Shown here piece after piece: positions 23,342 to 35,300 of a stretch of DNA of 64,000 nucleotides. The notes under the pieces are model-generated. The model made no database searches, had not been told where the DNA came from, and saw nothing but the letters and a program-made list of their open reading frames with translations. Made by a program: the position numbers and the translations under genes. The stretch's first letter is position 1, and each line of letters starts with the position of its first letter. The stretch comes from Dryocosmus kuriphilus (taxonomy: Eukaryota; Arthropoda; Insecta; Hymenoptera; Cynipidae), in contig CM076192.1 of assembly GCA_038277395.1 (NCBI GenBank), positions 192,696,863 to 192,760,862 of the forward strand, read 5' to 3'.

Positions 23342-24663
23342 CGAGGGCCGACCCAAAAGAAACCGAACTACTTTTGTACAAAGTTATTATTTTGATTTTT
23401 CTACAAAAAGCATTTCATCTCCTTCAAAGTACTCTCAATTGGGGACAATAAACTTATCTAATCTTTTATTCCATTGTTCGAAACATTTTTTAAATTCCTC
23501 TTTTGTGATGCTTGACAGCGCCTCCGTCGTTTTTTCCTTCACTTCAGCTACGTCCGCAAAACGCTTTCCTTTCATGTCCCTTTTCATTCGGGGGAATAAA
23601 AAAAAGTCACAGGGGGCTAAATCAGGTGAATAGGGTGGGTGAGGAACAGTGGCCATGCTATTTTTGGTCAAAAATCGGCCACAGAAAGAGCTGTGTGAGC
23701 AGGGGCGTTGTCGTGGTGGAAAAACCAGTCCCCCGACTGCCACAAATCAGGCCTTTTCCGTCGTAAACTGTTGCGCAATCTTTTCAAGACTTCCAGGTAA
23801 AATGCCTGATTAACTGTCTGACCCGGTGGAACAAATTCTGAATGGACGACTCCTCTCACATCGAAAAAATAAATGAGCATCGTCTTAATGTTTGATCTCA
23901 CCTGACGAGCTTTCTTAGGGCGAGGCGAATTTTGAGTCCTCCATTGACTTGACTGTTGCTTAGTTTCAGGATCGTATCCATAACACCACGATTCGTCACC
24001 TGTTATGACCTTGGAAAAAAAGTTTGGATAATTTTGGAATTCCTCCTTCAAAGCAGAGCATGCTTGCACGCGGCCTTGTTTTTGCTCTGCAGTCAGCAGT
24101 CGAGGAACAAATTTTGCAGCCACCCTTCTCATCCCCAAATCTTCACTTAGAATTCTCTGTACTGAACTCCAACTCACGCCAGATTTCTCCACAACTTCTT
24201 CGATGGTCCTTCGTCGATCTTCCAGGATGATTTCACGAATTTTTTCAACATTTTCGTCGGTTCGGGCCATCGAAGGACGTCCAGAGCGAGGTTGGTCGTC
24301 AATTGACATTTCCCCACTTTTAAAACGAGAGAACCACTCGAACACTTGAGTTTTTCCCATAGCATAATCCTTGTAGGCCGTTTTTAACATTTGAAGAGTT
24401 TCTGTGTCCGTTTTCCCGAGCAGGAAGCAAAACCTCACGTTGGCACGCTGATCACGAAAATCAACCATCACAAAAAACGACGAGCGCGCAAAGCAACAGT
24501 CACAAAAAAAATTACACACACCAAATGCAACCTTACACAGTGATAGCAGTTGGCATACTAACTGGTGAAAAGTGCCTCTACACGCACCTACCGGCAAAAA
24601 CCCGGTACTACAACAACTCCGCTCCCCACAACATCAGTTCGGTTTCTTTTGGGTAGGCCCTCA
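23342..24663 (-). mobile_element. mariner element (1.32 kb)
   Basis: TIRs CGAGGGCCGACCCAAAAGAAACCGAACT (left, from 23342) and its inverted copy with two changes (right, to 24663) are flanked by TA on both sides (23340-23341 and 24664-24665). The left TA is also the right-hand TA of the rosa-like element, so the two are directly abutted. Size and TIRs are typical of mariner. Confidence 0.88.
23435..24468 (-). pseudogene. mariner transposase (DD34D), one frameshift
   Basis: The minus-strand frame from ATG at 24468 (MVDFRDQRANVRF) runs to about 23.67 kb; a second frame continues to the stop at 23435. Total about 345 codons, the normal mariner length. N-terminal HTH region with GKTQVFEWFSRFKSG, linker PRSGRPS, first catalytic D in VITGDESWCYGYDPE, second in FFHHDNAPAHTA, third in PPYSPDLAPCDFFLFP (34 residues after the second). 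The frames switch near VADF / LTKNSM (about 23670-23700). I start at the internal Met because codons upstream of it have no mariner similarity. Confidence 0.88.
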
Positions 24664-24665
24664 TA

Positions 24666-24713
24666 TAACTGCTGCTGGCAAGAACCCTCGGACTTCAGCT
24701 TGTCTGCTGAATG
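24666..24713 (+). pseudogene. Exon J, 3' part (48 nt)
   Basis: Continuation of the exon begun at 20775. It starts right after the TA of the mariner insertion and ends at the donor GTAATA (24714), matching the GTAAT-type donors of exons A, B, D, E, F and G. Together with the 12-nt part it makes 20 codons (phase 1-1) ending ...TAAGKNPRTSACLLN plus one nt. The next exon follows after 656 nt. Confidence 0.55.
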
Positions 24714-25369
24714 GTAATAGTAAGTGTTAAAAAGGAAAATCTCATATGACACAATTAATGTGAATCCAGAGAAATCGAATCACACTGTAAGGATTTTACA
24801 CCTGTTTAAAAAAGGGGACCTCATTGTGCAGGAGAGTCTGATCTATTCGGGAGAAAGTTTCTTAAGTATTTTATTGGTAGGATGAATTAATGACCAGGAA
24901 TCGTATCTCACCAGTAACGATTTTATTATTTTTTCTGAAAAAAAGAAGAAGGTCCAGTTGTGCTGGGAAGATTCGAATAATTCGTCAAAGGTGTGCTTTT
25001 AATGTGGGGATTGGTAGAATGTATGAATTACTAGGAATCGTATCCTTCCTTTAACACCTTTATGCTTTTCTTTTTCCTTTCCCACAAACTTGGGATCTTG
25101 AGAAACATAGTCACATACATAATTGAGGGAAATGAACCCTTTCTGATTCCTAGTATTTCATTGTTGGCTAAGTTTATTAGTAAAGTAGTTAGGCCTAGTT
25201 ATAGTGTCTTGCCAACGCATGAACCAATCTGCCTTCTATGTTTATGCTTGTTGTAAAACACACAGTAAATGCGAATCGAATAATCTTCTGAAGAATCATT
25301 AAAATTCTTGAGAGACGTTTGAAGTGCTACGGTTCTACAATAAAATCTCATATATTGTTTTTCCTCCAG
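24714..25369. other. Intron J-I, no feature
   Basis: AT-rich, no recognisable element or additional exon. The last bases TTTTTCCTCCAG form the acceptor of exon I. Confidence 0.5.
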
Positions 25370-25399
25370 CAAATGAACGTTCGAATCAAAGTTTAACAG
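25370..25399 (+). CDS. Exon I of micro-exon gene (30 nt, GC donor)
   Basis: The acceptor TATTGTTTTTCCTCCAG ends at 25369; 30 nt follow and then GCAAGT, a GC-type donor with otherwise good consensus (CAG/GCAAGT). Phase 1 gives xNERSNQSLT plus one nt. Length, phase and polar Ser/Asn-rich composition match exons A and B. About 95 bp after it the segmental duplication begins, so this exon has no second copy in the window. If the donor is used it is a GC-AG intron, which is rare but real in animals. Confidence 0.5.
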
Positions 25400-25489
25400 G
25401 CAAGTAATTTGGAGACTATATGATTTATGAATTTACCCTATAAGATCTTTAGACTGAGAGTAAGAAATTGTGTCACAAAGTATTTTAGA

Positions 25490-26276
25490 CCTTCGAAGGT
25501 ATTTTAATATTTTAAAGGTTTAAGTGGTTCTAAAGGTTTTGAGTTTTTTCAGTGTTTTAAGTATTTTAATGGTTTTAAGGGAGTTAAATATATTTAAGAG
25601 TTTTAGTGGTTGAAGGAGTTTTACGTGTTTGAATATTTTAGGAGATTTTAATAGTTCTCGTGATTTTAAGGTACTGTGAGGTATTTTGAGTGCTTCAAGA
25701 TTGTAACAATTTTAAAACAGCAGATTCAAAAATTAAATTAGAATTCACAGGCTCAAAAAGATTTGGTGAATTAAGCAATTTAAACGGTATAATAGATTTA
25801 AGAAATTTTAAGGGTTTTAATGGATTTTAATTATGTTTATAGGAGTTTAAGGTTTTTAAGGGATTTCAGGTGTTTTAAGATATTTTAAGGGGTTTAGGTT
25901 CTTTTAAAATATTTGAAAAGTGTTAAGAGACTTTAAGTGTTGTAAGGAATTTTATTCGTTTTACGGGATTTTATTGGTTATTGTCTCATATTCAAAGCAG
26001 TAGCTTTAAAAGTTAAAAGACAATTTACAGACGCAAAAATTGCGAAGAGAATGAAGGGATTTTAAGGATTTCATGGATTGAATGCTCCTTAAGGGCTTTC
26101 AAAGTTAATAGGGAATTTTAAGGGCTTTAAGATCTTAGAAATAGTTTAATGTATTTTGAAGGATTTTAAGGGCTTTAAAAGGATTTCAAAGATTTCTAAA
26201 GAACTTGAAGGGTTTCAGGAAACCTTAAGAAATTTATGGGTTATTTTCAAAGGCTTTAACGTAATTAAGGGACTTA

Positions 26277-26344
<68 letters not shown>

Positions 26345-27110
26345 TATAAAGGGCATTTTAAGCATTTTATTGGATTTCACGATATTTTAAGGTATTTTTA
26401 AAGCTTAAGAATTTAAAGTTCTTTCGTACTTTTTAGGCACTTAGGGCTTTCTTGGTTTTAATGGTTATACATTTTTACCGGATTGAGTAGTTTTAAGGTA
26501 TTTAAGTAATTTAAGTAATTTTGAGGGATATAGAAGATTTAGGGAATTTTATGTTTTTTAAAGGATTTTAAGGGATTAAGGTATTTCAAGGGATCTAAGG
26601 AATTTCAAGCGTTAAAGGTATTTCAATAATTTTAGCACCTTAAGGATTTAAAAGAAATCGTAAGGGTTTCAAGGGATTTAAAGAGATTTTAAAGGAAATT
26701 GAGTGATTTAAGGAAGTTAGCGGACTAAATGGATTCAAAGGATTTTAAGGGACTGATTTATTTTATGGGATTTAAGTGCTTTAAGGGATTTAGGGGATTT
26801 GGGAGGCTCCATGATTTTAAGTATTTTAAGGTATTTTAGGTGTTTAGAAGGATTCTGTGAGTTTTAAGGTATTTTACAGTTTATAAGGTAGTTTAATGTA
26901 TTTTAAAGGATTGCGGAGTTTTTGAGGGATTAAGAGGTTTAAAGCATTTAATGGACTCTATGGATTTTAATTCTTCCAAATGATTTGCGGAATTTTTGTA
27001 TTTTATGTGTATTTTAAGGGCTTAAGATATTTAAGAAGCTTTACTTGTTTCTAAGGGATTTTAAATACGTTTAAGCGATCTTAAAGCCTCGACTGTCTTA
27101 AACCAAGGGT
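25490..27110. repeat. Degenerate TTTTAAGG satellite, copy in duplication unit 1
   Basis: Irregular short units on TTTTAAGG. It is alignable over its length with 40241-41800. It carries a (TA)n tract at 26283-26342 that the second copy lacks, so the microsatellite expanded after the duplication or was lost in the other copy. Confidence 0.8.
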
Positions 27111-27123
27111 AGAGATTTAAAAT

Positions 27124-28245
27124 CAAAATTACTCAAAAATTATACACTTTCGTGTATGTTTTTTGCGCTTTTTTCAGTAAATACGTAAAATTGCCGAAAA
27201 ATCTTCTGACCAAAATTTTAGTCCTTCGAAAAATACATATTTTACGTTCAGCATATTTTTCTCTACAACGGAAAAGTTTCGAAAACATAGACGCCGAATA
27301 TGAGTCTTTTTTGAATGTCAGGTGGAAATGTACCCCTGCGACTGGCCACATACATACCTTCAGTCACACCCCTACACCTTTCCAGTTTTTTTCTGAAGGG
27401 GGGGGGGGGCACCAAGAGATTGGTCACAAAAATACCTTCAGTTATATTCCTACACCTTTCAAATGTTCTGCTGGAAGCGGGAAAGCACCCAAGTGACTGT
27501 TCACAAAAATGATTTCAGTCACATTAATACCCCCTACCAATGTTTTACGTGGGTTAAAAAGGCACCACTTTGACTGGCACAGAAATACTTTCAATCAAAC
27601 TACTACCACTTTCAAGTGTTTTTCAACATGAGGGCGCACCTCTGTGACTGGACACAAAAATACTTTCAGTCGCACCTCTAACAATTTAGAATGCTTTGTT
27701 GTGGGCTCCCCATGAATTGCCTCAGAAATAGTTTTAGTCCCACACCTACTACTTTCCAATGTTTTGCGGGGGCATGCACTTAGTGGTTACAAAAATACCT
27801 TCATTCTTACAACTACCCCTTTCCAGTGCTTTTCGAGGGCGGGAAGGTACCCCTGTCATTGGTAAGAAAAACGCATATATACACTTTGCCACTGTTTTTT
27901 GGTGGCACGGAAGGACACTAACGTGACTGGACGCAGAAATACTTTTAGCCACACACCTAACCCTTTCCAATGTTTTTCGGGGATCGGGAAGACATGCCTG
28001 TTACTGGGCATTGAAATTGGTTCAGCAGGTTCCTGCGCCATTCCAATATTTTGCGGAGGGTGGCACTATGTGTAGAGCAAAACTTTTCGAAACATGAAAT
28101 GTGTATTTTCTGAAAACCTACAATTTTTATTTAAGGATCCTTTGTCAATTTTATGCATTTACTGAAATAAGCTCAAAAAGCATGGAATTTTTTCAGTTTT
28201 TTCAATTGAATTTTTTGAATATTGAATCTTTGTACATCACGTTTC
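27124..28245. mobile_element. M1: TIR-flanked minisatellite element, both arms
   Basis: The left arm (about 27124-27275) and right arm (about 28088-28245) are inverted copies (TTTTTTGCGCTTTTTTCAGTAAATACGTAAAATTG versus the complement of CAATTTTATGCATTTACTGAAATAAGCTCAAAAA). Between them are about ten units of 70-80 bp of the type CACCCCTGTGACTGG.CACA, AAAATACTTTCAGTCACACC, CCTACCCCTTTCCA.TGTTTTTCGGGG. The arms resemble the TIRs of the Merlin-like element at 15.3-17.7 kb, as does the unit. No ORF for a transposase. A non-autonomous, satellite-carrying derivative is the likely reading. Confidence 0.7.
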
Positions 28246-29802
28246 ACAGCAATTCTAGGTATCGTGTTTTGGGAAGTTTATCCAAAGTTTCGGTGTTATG
28301 GCCCTCACAAGATGAATTTATGGGAATAATTTTTTTTGAAACAACATATTCTGTTTTTTGTGAAATAACTCATTTAAAACTCTAACTTTGGGCCATGAAT
28401 CCGGTGCCTGTCACGTGGGATGGACTGGAAAAAGAAATGTTCAAAAATATAATTTTTTTCACGTTTTTCGTTATTTTACAGAAATATTTAAGGGTTTTCG
28501 TTTCTTCTAAAATATTATCATCTTAGATTGCCGTTTTGGATATTAAGCTGAATCGTTTATGACAATAAAATTTCACTTTCAACCTATTTGTTTAGAAATT
28601 ATTTACTATTCCTTACAATAGAAAATGTAGCTTTCTCAAAAAAGAGCTCCAAAGTTTCTTTCTTTTTGGACTCAAAATGATCGTGAGATGTTCTTTATGG
28701 TTCTAGTTCTAGGTTGAGGTCAGTCTAGATCCACCGTGGTCTTTAATGTAACTATTTGTGCATAAGTTTCTTTAAATTAGCGTTACACCCAAAAATTTGT
28801 AACCCACTAACGTCACAGTAATCTCTTAAAATAAACAACGCCTTTTCCTGAACAAATTGGGCGTGCAGGGATCTGGACGAGTAGATCTAAATATTCCACT
28901 AAGGGCCCGTCCATAAATTACGTGAAGCACATTTTTGGAATTTCAGACACCCCCCCCCCCCTAGTAAGAGTTTTTCTATAATAAATGCATGTAACTTTAA
29001 CGTGGTCGTAAGATATGGTTACTCCCCCCCCCCCAAACCCTTACGTAATTTATGGATGGCCCCTAAACATGAATGGTGAACCCATAACGGCCGCACCCGA
29101 ACATGTTCATAGGTAGATGGGCTGGGCGGTTTCGAGTTGACTGTTCAGCTCAGGAGTACAAAAATAACTCAAAGTCCTTCCTACGTATTTGCGAGACATC
29201 CAACTATATACAGATTTTGGATACTTTATTCAACTAAATTCTCATCTTCGTCCGCCTACTCCTCTTCGTCCTCAACCTTAGTTGAAGCAACCGCAGAAAA
29301 GGTGTGGTTCGAAACAAATCGATTCTCTTTCTCATGTCACTCGAAAAAAGTTAGTCCAAAATGCGAAAACAGTTTTTTGCATAATATAGTCATAAAAAAA
29401 TATTTTATTTTTAATAAAATTGAGCACGGTCAAACCGTAAACAATTGGTATGTCATATTTAATCGGTTCATTATATCGACAAATTCCATTTTCTGAGGTA
29501 CCTAGTCACCAAAAGCTTCATCAGATCGATTTTCTCTGAATTCTCGCTCAACGAGATTTTCGAGGTCGCTGATTACGAATTTTGAGCCGGAGTGAAAAAT
29601 TTTAAATTTGTAGATGGAATGTGGCAGATGCAGTAGCTGCAGAAGTATAGCGGAATAAAGATAGAAGACAGAGAGTTTCTGGGGAGTGGGGTATTAGCAT
29701 GGTTGGGAAGCAGATGGTGAGAAGAGGAAAAAGTGGCCCTACAGAAGCGTAAGGACAGATGAATTTTAAGCTATGAGTAATTGAAAGATAAGAGTAACAG
29801 CC
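28246..29802. other. Spacer X, copy 1
   Basis: Non-coding spacer repeated at 39760-40240 (partial), 42990-44570 and 46570-48110. It includes a C/T-rich strip and a MITE (28903-29063) absent from the other copies, and ends at the gypsy insertion. ORFs are not conserved between the copies, so I call no gene. Confidence 0.65.
28903..29063. mobile_element. 161-bp MITE with TAA target duplication
   Basis: Terminal inverted repeats GGGCCCGTCCATAAATTACGT and its imperfect complement (ACGTAATTTATGGATGGCCCC) enclose about 120 nt with two poly-C runs. It is flanked by TAA (28900-28902 and 29064-29066). The paralogous spacer at 43.66 kb has the empty site (ACACTAAACG) with one TAA. The 3-bp TAA duplication fits PIF/Harbinger-type MITEs. 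Confidence 0.8.
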
Positions 29803-31337
29803 TGTAACGCTGCTATTTAGCCCTCCTTAGAAACTACTAAGTGCCCCTACCGGATGTCTCAGTCTAGCCAGGGTAGGAGGCGGAGACAAGAGTGAAAGCA
29901 GTGATAAGACCTGAAACTACCATATAGCGTGACATATATTCTCCCTATATAAATAAATTCTATAAGTGTAGGTGTGTGAGTACGTGTGCTTGTAGGTGTG
30001 AATGTGTGTGCATGTGTCGCCGTACACACCCTGTGTGCGTGTATGTGTGTGTTTGTGTGTGCGTGAATACAATACTAGAGGCTGTGTTCGTGGGTTGCGT
30101 GCGCATGTCGGTACGGGTGGATGCGGTTTCTTGCATCGCGCGATAATGAAGCGCGGCTCGTCGCCGTGCGGTGTTTGTCGATACTGCTACCGCTGGTCGT
30201 TTGGACACCCCTCCTCGGCGGTATGTTTGGGACGGTTTGAGAGGGGGGGGGGGGAGGCGCCCACACGTTACGGTGTGCGTTCCGTCCGCGGTCAGGTGGT
30301 CCACAGTAGTCGGTGGTCGTAGTCCTGGGGGTTCCCCAGACAGAAGGGTGACCAGGGGATCACTAAACCACGTCTTCCGTGTCGCATGAGTTGACCATGG
30401 TGGTAACACATTCGTCGGCTCATACGCCGGTCAGGAAGATGACCGGTGGGGGTGCCGAACGGAAGGGTGGCCAGGGGGGTCCCTAGACCACCTCTTCCGT
30501 GTCGCATGAGCTGCCCATGGCGGTAACACATTCTTTGGCGCATACGTCAGTCAGGAAGATGACAGGTGGGGGTGCCGAATGGAAGGGTGGCCAGGGGTGT
30601 CCCCAGGCCACGTCTACCGTGTCGCAAGAGCCGACCATCATGATAACGCATTCATCGGCGCATACGTCGGTCAGGAAGATGACAGGTGAGTGTGCCGAAA
30701 GGAAGGGTGGCCAGGGGGGTGCCTAGACCACGTCTTCCGTGTCGCATGAACCGACCATGGTGTTAACGCATTCATCGGCATATACGTCGGTCAAGAAGAT
30801 GACAGGTGGGGTTGCCGAAAGGAAGGGTGGCCAGGGGGTGCCTAGACCGCGTCTTCCGTGTCGCATGAGCCGACCATGGTTGTAACACATTCATCGGCGC
30901 ATACGTCGGTTAGGAAGATGGCAGGTGGGGGTGCCGAACGGAAGGGAGGCCAGGGGTTCCATAGACCACCTCTTCCGTATCGCATGGGCCGACCATGGTG
31001 GTAATGCATTCATCGGCGCATACGTCGGTCAGGAAGATGACAGGTGGGGGCGAGGATGGAGGTCAGGGTGTCGTAGGTCATGTCCGTCGTCGTCGTCTGG
31101 TAGCTCTGTCACCGGGGTACCCGCCCACAGAGGGACCTGTGCAGCTACTTCTCGTTGAGACCAGCTGATTTGACTCCACTGGGCGCACCGAGGGAAGTGC
31201 CGCGATCCACGTGTCGTTCGTGCTTATAACGACGCGAGACGTAGGACGCGTCGGCGCACTAGCTGCTCCGCGGGGAAGGTAATGTGACCTGTTGTTCAGG
31301 TCCGGCTTTACGCACAGTATGCCGGTGTCGCGTTGCA
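29803..31337 (-). repeat. Gypsy 3' LTR (1535 bp) with internal minisatellite
   Basis: It matches the right LTR from TGTAACGCTGC to the end GTGTCGCGTTGCA (one change from GTTACA). It contains GT-rich microsatellites (29960-30065) and six units of about 120 bp (about 30340-31060) built on CGTGTCGCATGAGCCGACCA, then GGTAACGCATTCATCGGCGC and AGGAAGATGACAGGTGGGG. ORFs here are by-products of the repeat. Confidence 0.9.
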
Positions 31338-31340
31338 TTA

Positions 31341-31359
31341 CCCCCCCCCCCCCCTCCCC
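31341..31359 (-). promoter_or_regulatory. Polypurine tract of gypsy element
   Basis: A C-rich run on the + strand, i.e. GGGGAGGGGGGGG... on the coding strand, three nt from the 3' LTR. This is the expected primer for plus-strand DNA synthesis. Confidence 0.8.
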
Positions 31360-31430
31360 GACTTTTGGAGGGCGAAACTTGACATATTCTGTGAAAACAA
31401 ACATCGTTGTAAATTTTGTCCTACTTTCAG

Positions 31431-32118
31431 TTACTTCGATGCGGAGGTTCCCCACGTCCAGTTGGTCCGGAGGCGTAGCGTGTACCTCTTCCCGCTGGTG
31501 TTCACTCTGTGTCGTCTTCTACCGCGGGGTATTTGGACGGTGACTCCGCATGGAAGAACCACGCTGTGATGCGACTGGTCCTGGTTGGCTGGTGCTGCTG
31601 TCACTTGTTCTGCAGTGACAGCTGGTGGCGTTTTTTCGGCAGTCGTTGGCGGTGGCTGAGTGGTTGGTGCTGATAGTTGCTCTGCGGCATGCGTTGGCCG
31701 TGAGGGTGGGGTCGGTTCTCGCGGCGGTTGGACGGTTGGTGTCGGTCTTTTTCCCTGGGCTCCAGGGTTGCATTTAGTCCGCTTGGTTCGGCCGCTTTTC
31801 ACTAGTTGCCGTGCCGCGATGATGAAGCAGTGTCGCTGCTGAGTTGTGGTGCAGCTCCGACCGATACCGCATTCACCTTTCTCACCAATCGTACTGGGTG
31901 GTATAGTATTTGTGTGCTCCGCATACGGGGTTGGTTAATTTGAGCTCACCGTGGCGTCTTTCCTTATGCGGGCATGGTGGTTTCCGTGTGACCCCGAAAT
32001 ACCACAATCTCCTCCTCCTCCGCCTGGTACAGCGGTGCAGCCTCCGAGAAACGTCTGAAGCCCTCTGCTTCCAGGCAAGGCTGTAAAGCAATGACCTCCG
32101 TTTCCATAGTGGTTCCAC
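31431..32118 (-). pseudogene. Gypsy 3' region, small ORFs after integrase
   Basis: Two minus-strand frames follow the integrase: 31882-32118, a basic 78-codon peptide with a CPHKERRHGEL stretch, and 31431-31802, 123 codons very rich in Pro and Thr. Neither shows a signal peptide or membrane segment typical of an envelope. They may be the integrase tail or a lineage-specific 3' ORF. I do not assign a function. Confidence 0.4.
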
Positions 32119-32370
32119 TCATGGCTCCGTTCTGATTCGTACTCGTATGTTGCGTCTACGCTCTGGTCTCGGGTACTGTGGTTATCCCTTCCTTCGGTGG
32201 TGTGGTCGTTGCCATGGTCGCCCGCAATCGAGACTCGTTGATCATCCCGCTGTGCGTGGTTTGTTCTACTGCCGCCGTTGGCGTTTCCGTGGTTCTCTCT
32301 TCGTAGGGTTTCAGATCCTTAATTTGTATGCGGCGCGATATGTCGCCCTTGTCGTCTTTCAGGTCGTAGA

Positions 32371-35300
32371 TTACGTTTGAGAGTTTTCGGTGGACGATAA
32401 ATGATCCCTGGTATTTGGCCGCGAGTTTGGCGTTGAAGTCATCGATCTTCTTGGATAGGTGGTTGGATTTTCACAGTACACTGGCTCCGACTGCTGGTGT
32501 GTCCATCTCCATCGCCGTAAGTTATAGTGGGTTTGTTGCCTCTGGAAACTCGCTGCCATTTGTCTGCGGGCGAGTTCCAGTCCTTCGCGTAGTTTGGCTA
32601 TGCGTTGTATCTGCTGCTCGCGGTTCGGTGGGGCTGCCTCTTCGGCCAAACTGCCCGGCGGATGTCTTTCGCGCGCATAGTTCAGATAGGCTTGTGAGTA
32701 TCCGGTCGCCGAGCTTGTTGCCGTGTTGTGCGCGAATTGCATTTCAGCTAGGTGGATGTGCCATGCATTTTGAGACTTCTTGATGTTTTTTGATATCATT
32801 GTTTTGATTACTCGATTCGCTCGCTCGACTGGGTTGCATTGCAACGTGTATGGTTGCATGAAACGATGTTTTATGTGTAGCTCGTTGAGTAGGCTGTGGA
32901 CTTCCTTGCTGGTGAACTGGCGCCCGTTGTCGGAGACGATGATCCTCGGGCTGCCGTGTCGTAGCCAGATCTGCTTCCTTAGTGTAGTGGCTACTGCTTT
33001 TCCGGTGGCCTTTTTTAGGGGGTATATCTCTATCCACTTAGTGTATCGGTCGTGCATCACGAGCAAACTGTTTTTCTCAAGGCTGGAACGAGGCAGATGT
33101 CCCACAAGGTCCACGGAGACTATCTCCCATGGCTGGTCGACGTTGGTGGCCTGCATTTCGCCGGCCGGATTCTGTTGTTGGCTTTTAAACTTCTGACAGC
33201 TTGGGCAGTCTCACTCGTGTCGAGTGCCCATCTTGCGCATACCGGGCCGGAAGTAGAGACGGGACAGGCAACTTAATGTTTTAGCCACTCCTAGGGGTCT
33301 GTCCGTTGGTTGGTCGTGTACTTCTTCCAACACCCATTGCTGATCTGCTCGTGGGACGTAGAACTTCCATTCTTCGTCTGGTCCATTATCGTTGAAGCCC
33401 AGTGTATGTAGGACGCGTGGGTATAGCCGGTTATTTCGGATGCGGTATTCTGGATTACTCTCCGGGGCGTTTCTCACGGCATTCAGGCATTCCTGGTACC
33501 CTTCCTCACCCTTGGTTGCGCACGTTTGTAGTGTTTGGTGGGATAGCGTGTCGGCCAGTAAGTTGTCTTTTCCTCTTCGGCACTTTATTGTGAAATCCCA
33601 CTCGCTGAGTTCCATCGCCCAGCGGACCAATCGGCCGGAGGGGTTCTCTATTCTGTCGAGCCACTTCAACGATAGGTGGTCAGTCAGCACGAAAAACTGA
33701 TACCCCTCGAGATGATCGCGCATTTTCCATATCCCCCATTTGACGGCCAGGCACTCGAGTTCGGTGACAGAATAGTTTCTCTCCGCGTTTGATAACGATC
33801 GGCTGACATAGGCGGTGATGCGCTCTGCATCTTCTTCTTGTTGGGAGAGGGTTCCTCCTAGTCCTTCTTGACTGGCGGCGGCTTGTAGTGTAAACGTATT
33901 GGTCCAATTAGGGCAGGCGAGTATTGGTGTTGTGGACAAACGTTGTTTCAATTCATCGAACGCCTGTAGTTGGTCGTGAGTCCACACCCATTATGCCTTT
34001 TTTCCGTAGTAGCTTGTCGAGTGGTGCTGCGACTCTAGTTACGTCTTTTGTGAACCGCCGTTACCATGAGATTAGGCCTAAAAGCTGGCGGGCCTCTATC
34101 TGGTTCGTAGGTGGTGCCAGGTTTTGTACGACCGCTACCTTGTCGGGGTCGGTGTATAGTCCTTGTTATTGACGATCTGTCCCAGGTATTTTACTTCTCC
34201 TCGGAAGAATTGGCACTTGTCGGGGTTCGGGCTGAGGCTTGCGTGTTGTAGCCTCTGGAACACATCGGTCAGTACTTCGAAGTGTTTCTCAAAGGTTTCT
34301 GTGCAGATCACTATATCATCCAGGTATGCAAAGGCGTTTAGGGCCATTTCTGGAGTGATCACTCTGTCCAAAAGACGTTGGAAAGTGGATGGAGTAGCGT
34401 GTAGGCCGAACGGCATGACGGTGAATTCGTAGAGCCCCTTCTACGATACGGTGAACGACGTGAGCGGTTTGTTCTCGTCGTTGAGGGGTACGTGCCAGTA
34501 CCCGTTCTTAAAATCGATAGTAGGTAGGTATCTGGCCCCGCGTAGTTTGTCCAGAGTGGTGTTCACTTGTGGTAAGGGGTAGGCGTCCTTCTCGGAGACT
34601 TGGTTTACCCTCCGGAAATCGACGCAGAATCTGGTTCGGCCGAACTTGCGCCGCGTAAAGACTACCGGGGAACTCCAGGGGCTACTGGATGGTTGCATTA
34701 TCCCATCTTTCAGCATCTGATTCACTTCCTAGTCGATGATCTGTTGGATGGCGGTGTTCCTAGTTCGGTAAAGTTGTTTGATCGGCGTGTATTCCTTTGG
34801 GCGGATCTCGTGTTTGATCGGCGGGGTGACTCCCCTCCATTTGATGCTGTGACCCAAGTTCTGGTTTATGAATTCTTCTGCGATTCCCTGGTCTTCAGGA
34901 TCTATGTGCGTCATGATTACGGGTCCTTCGATGGCGATGACTTCCGTCTCTTCCCGTGCAGGTAATGGAAACACTCTTGTTCCGTTGAGAGTCACTTCCA
35001 GGTTTGCTTGTTCTAGTATATCGACGCCGAGGAGGACGTCGTGTTTCAGGTGTTGCATGACGGACACCTCGGTCCGAATGCGTCTGTTGGCTATTTGCAG
35101 GTGTCCAAGGAAGCGGTCATTCAGTGGGGATCACGTGCCGTTTGCCATGACGGCTACACAATCATTCCGTTATCGTATCCATCCCTGGTTCATGCACAGT
35201 TTTGTGGTCCGGGGGTTGACGTAGAAGCAGAAGGACCCGGGTTCGACGAGGGTGCTAACGGTGCGTCGCCCTTTTCTCGCTGAGACAAGCACTCTCGGCT

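Noticed and set aside
27152..27512. Coding ORFs in the minisatellite elements
   Set aside because: Frames come from the repeat unit (about 75 bp) and are not conserved between M1-M4.
29960..31158. Protein-coding ORFs on both strands of the gypsy LTR
   Set aside because: They arise from GT tracts and the 120-bp minisatellite and change between the two LTRs.
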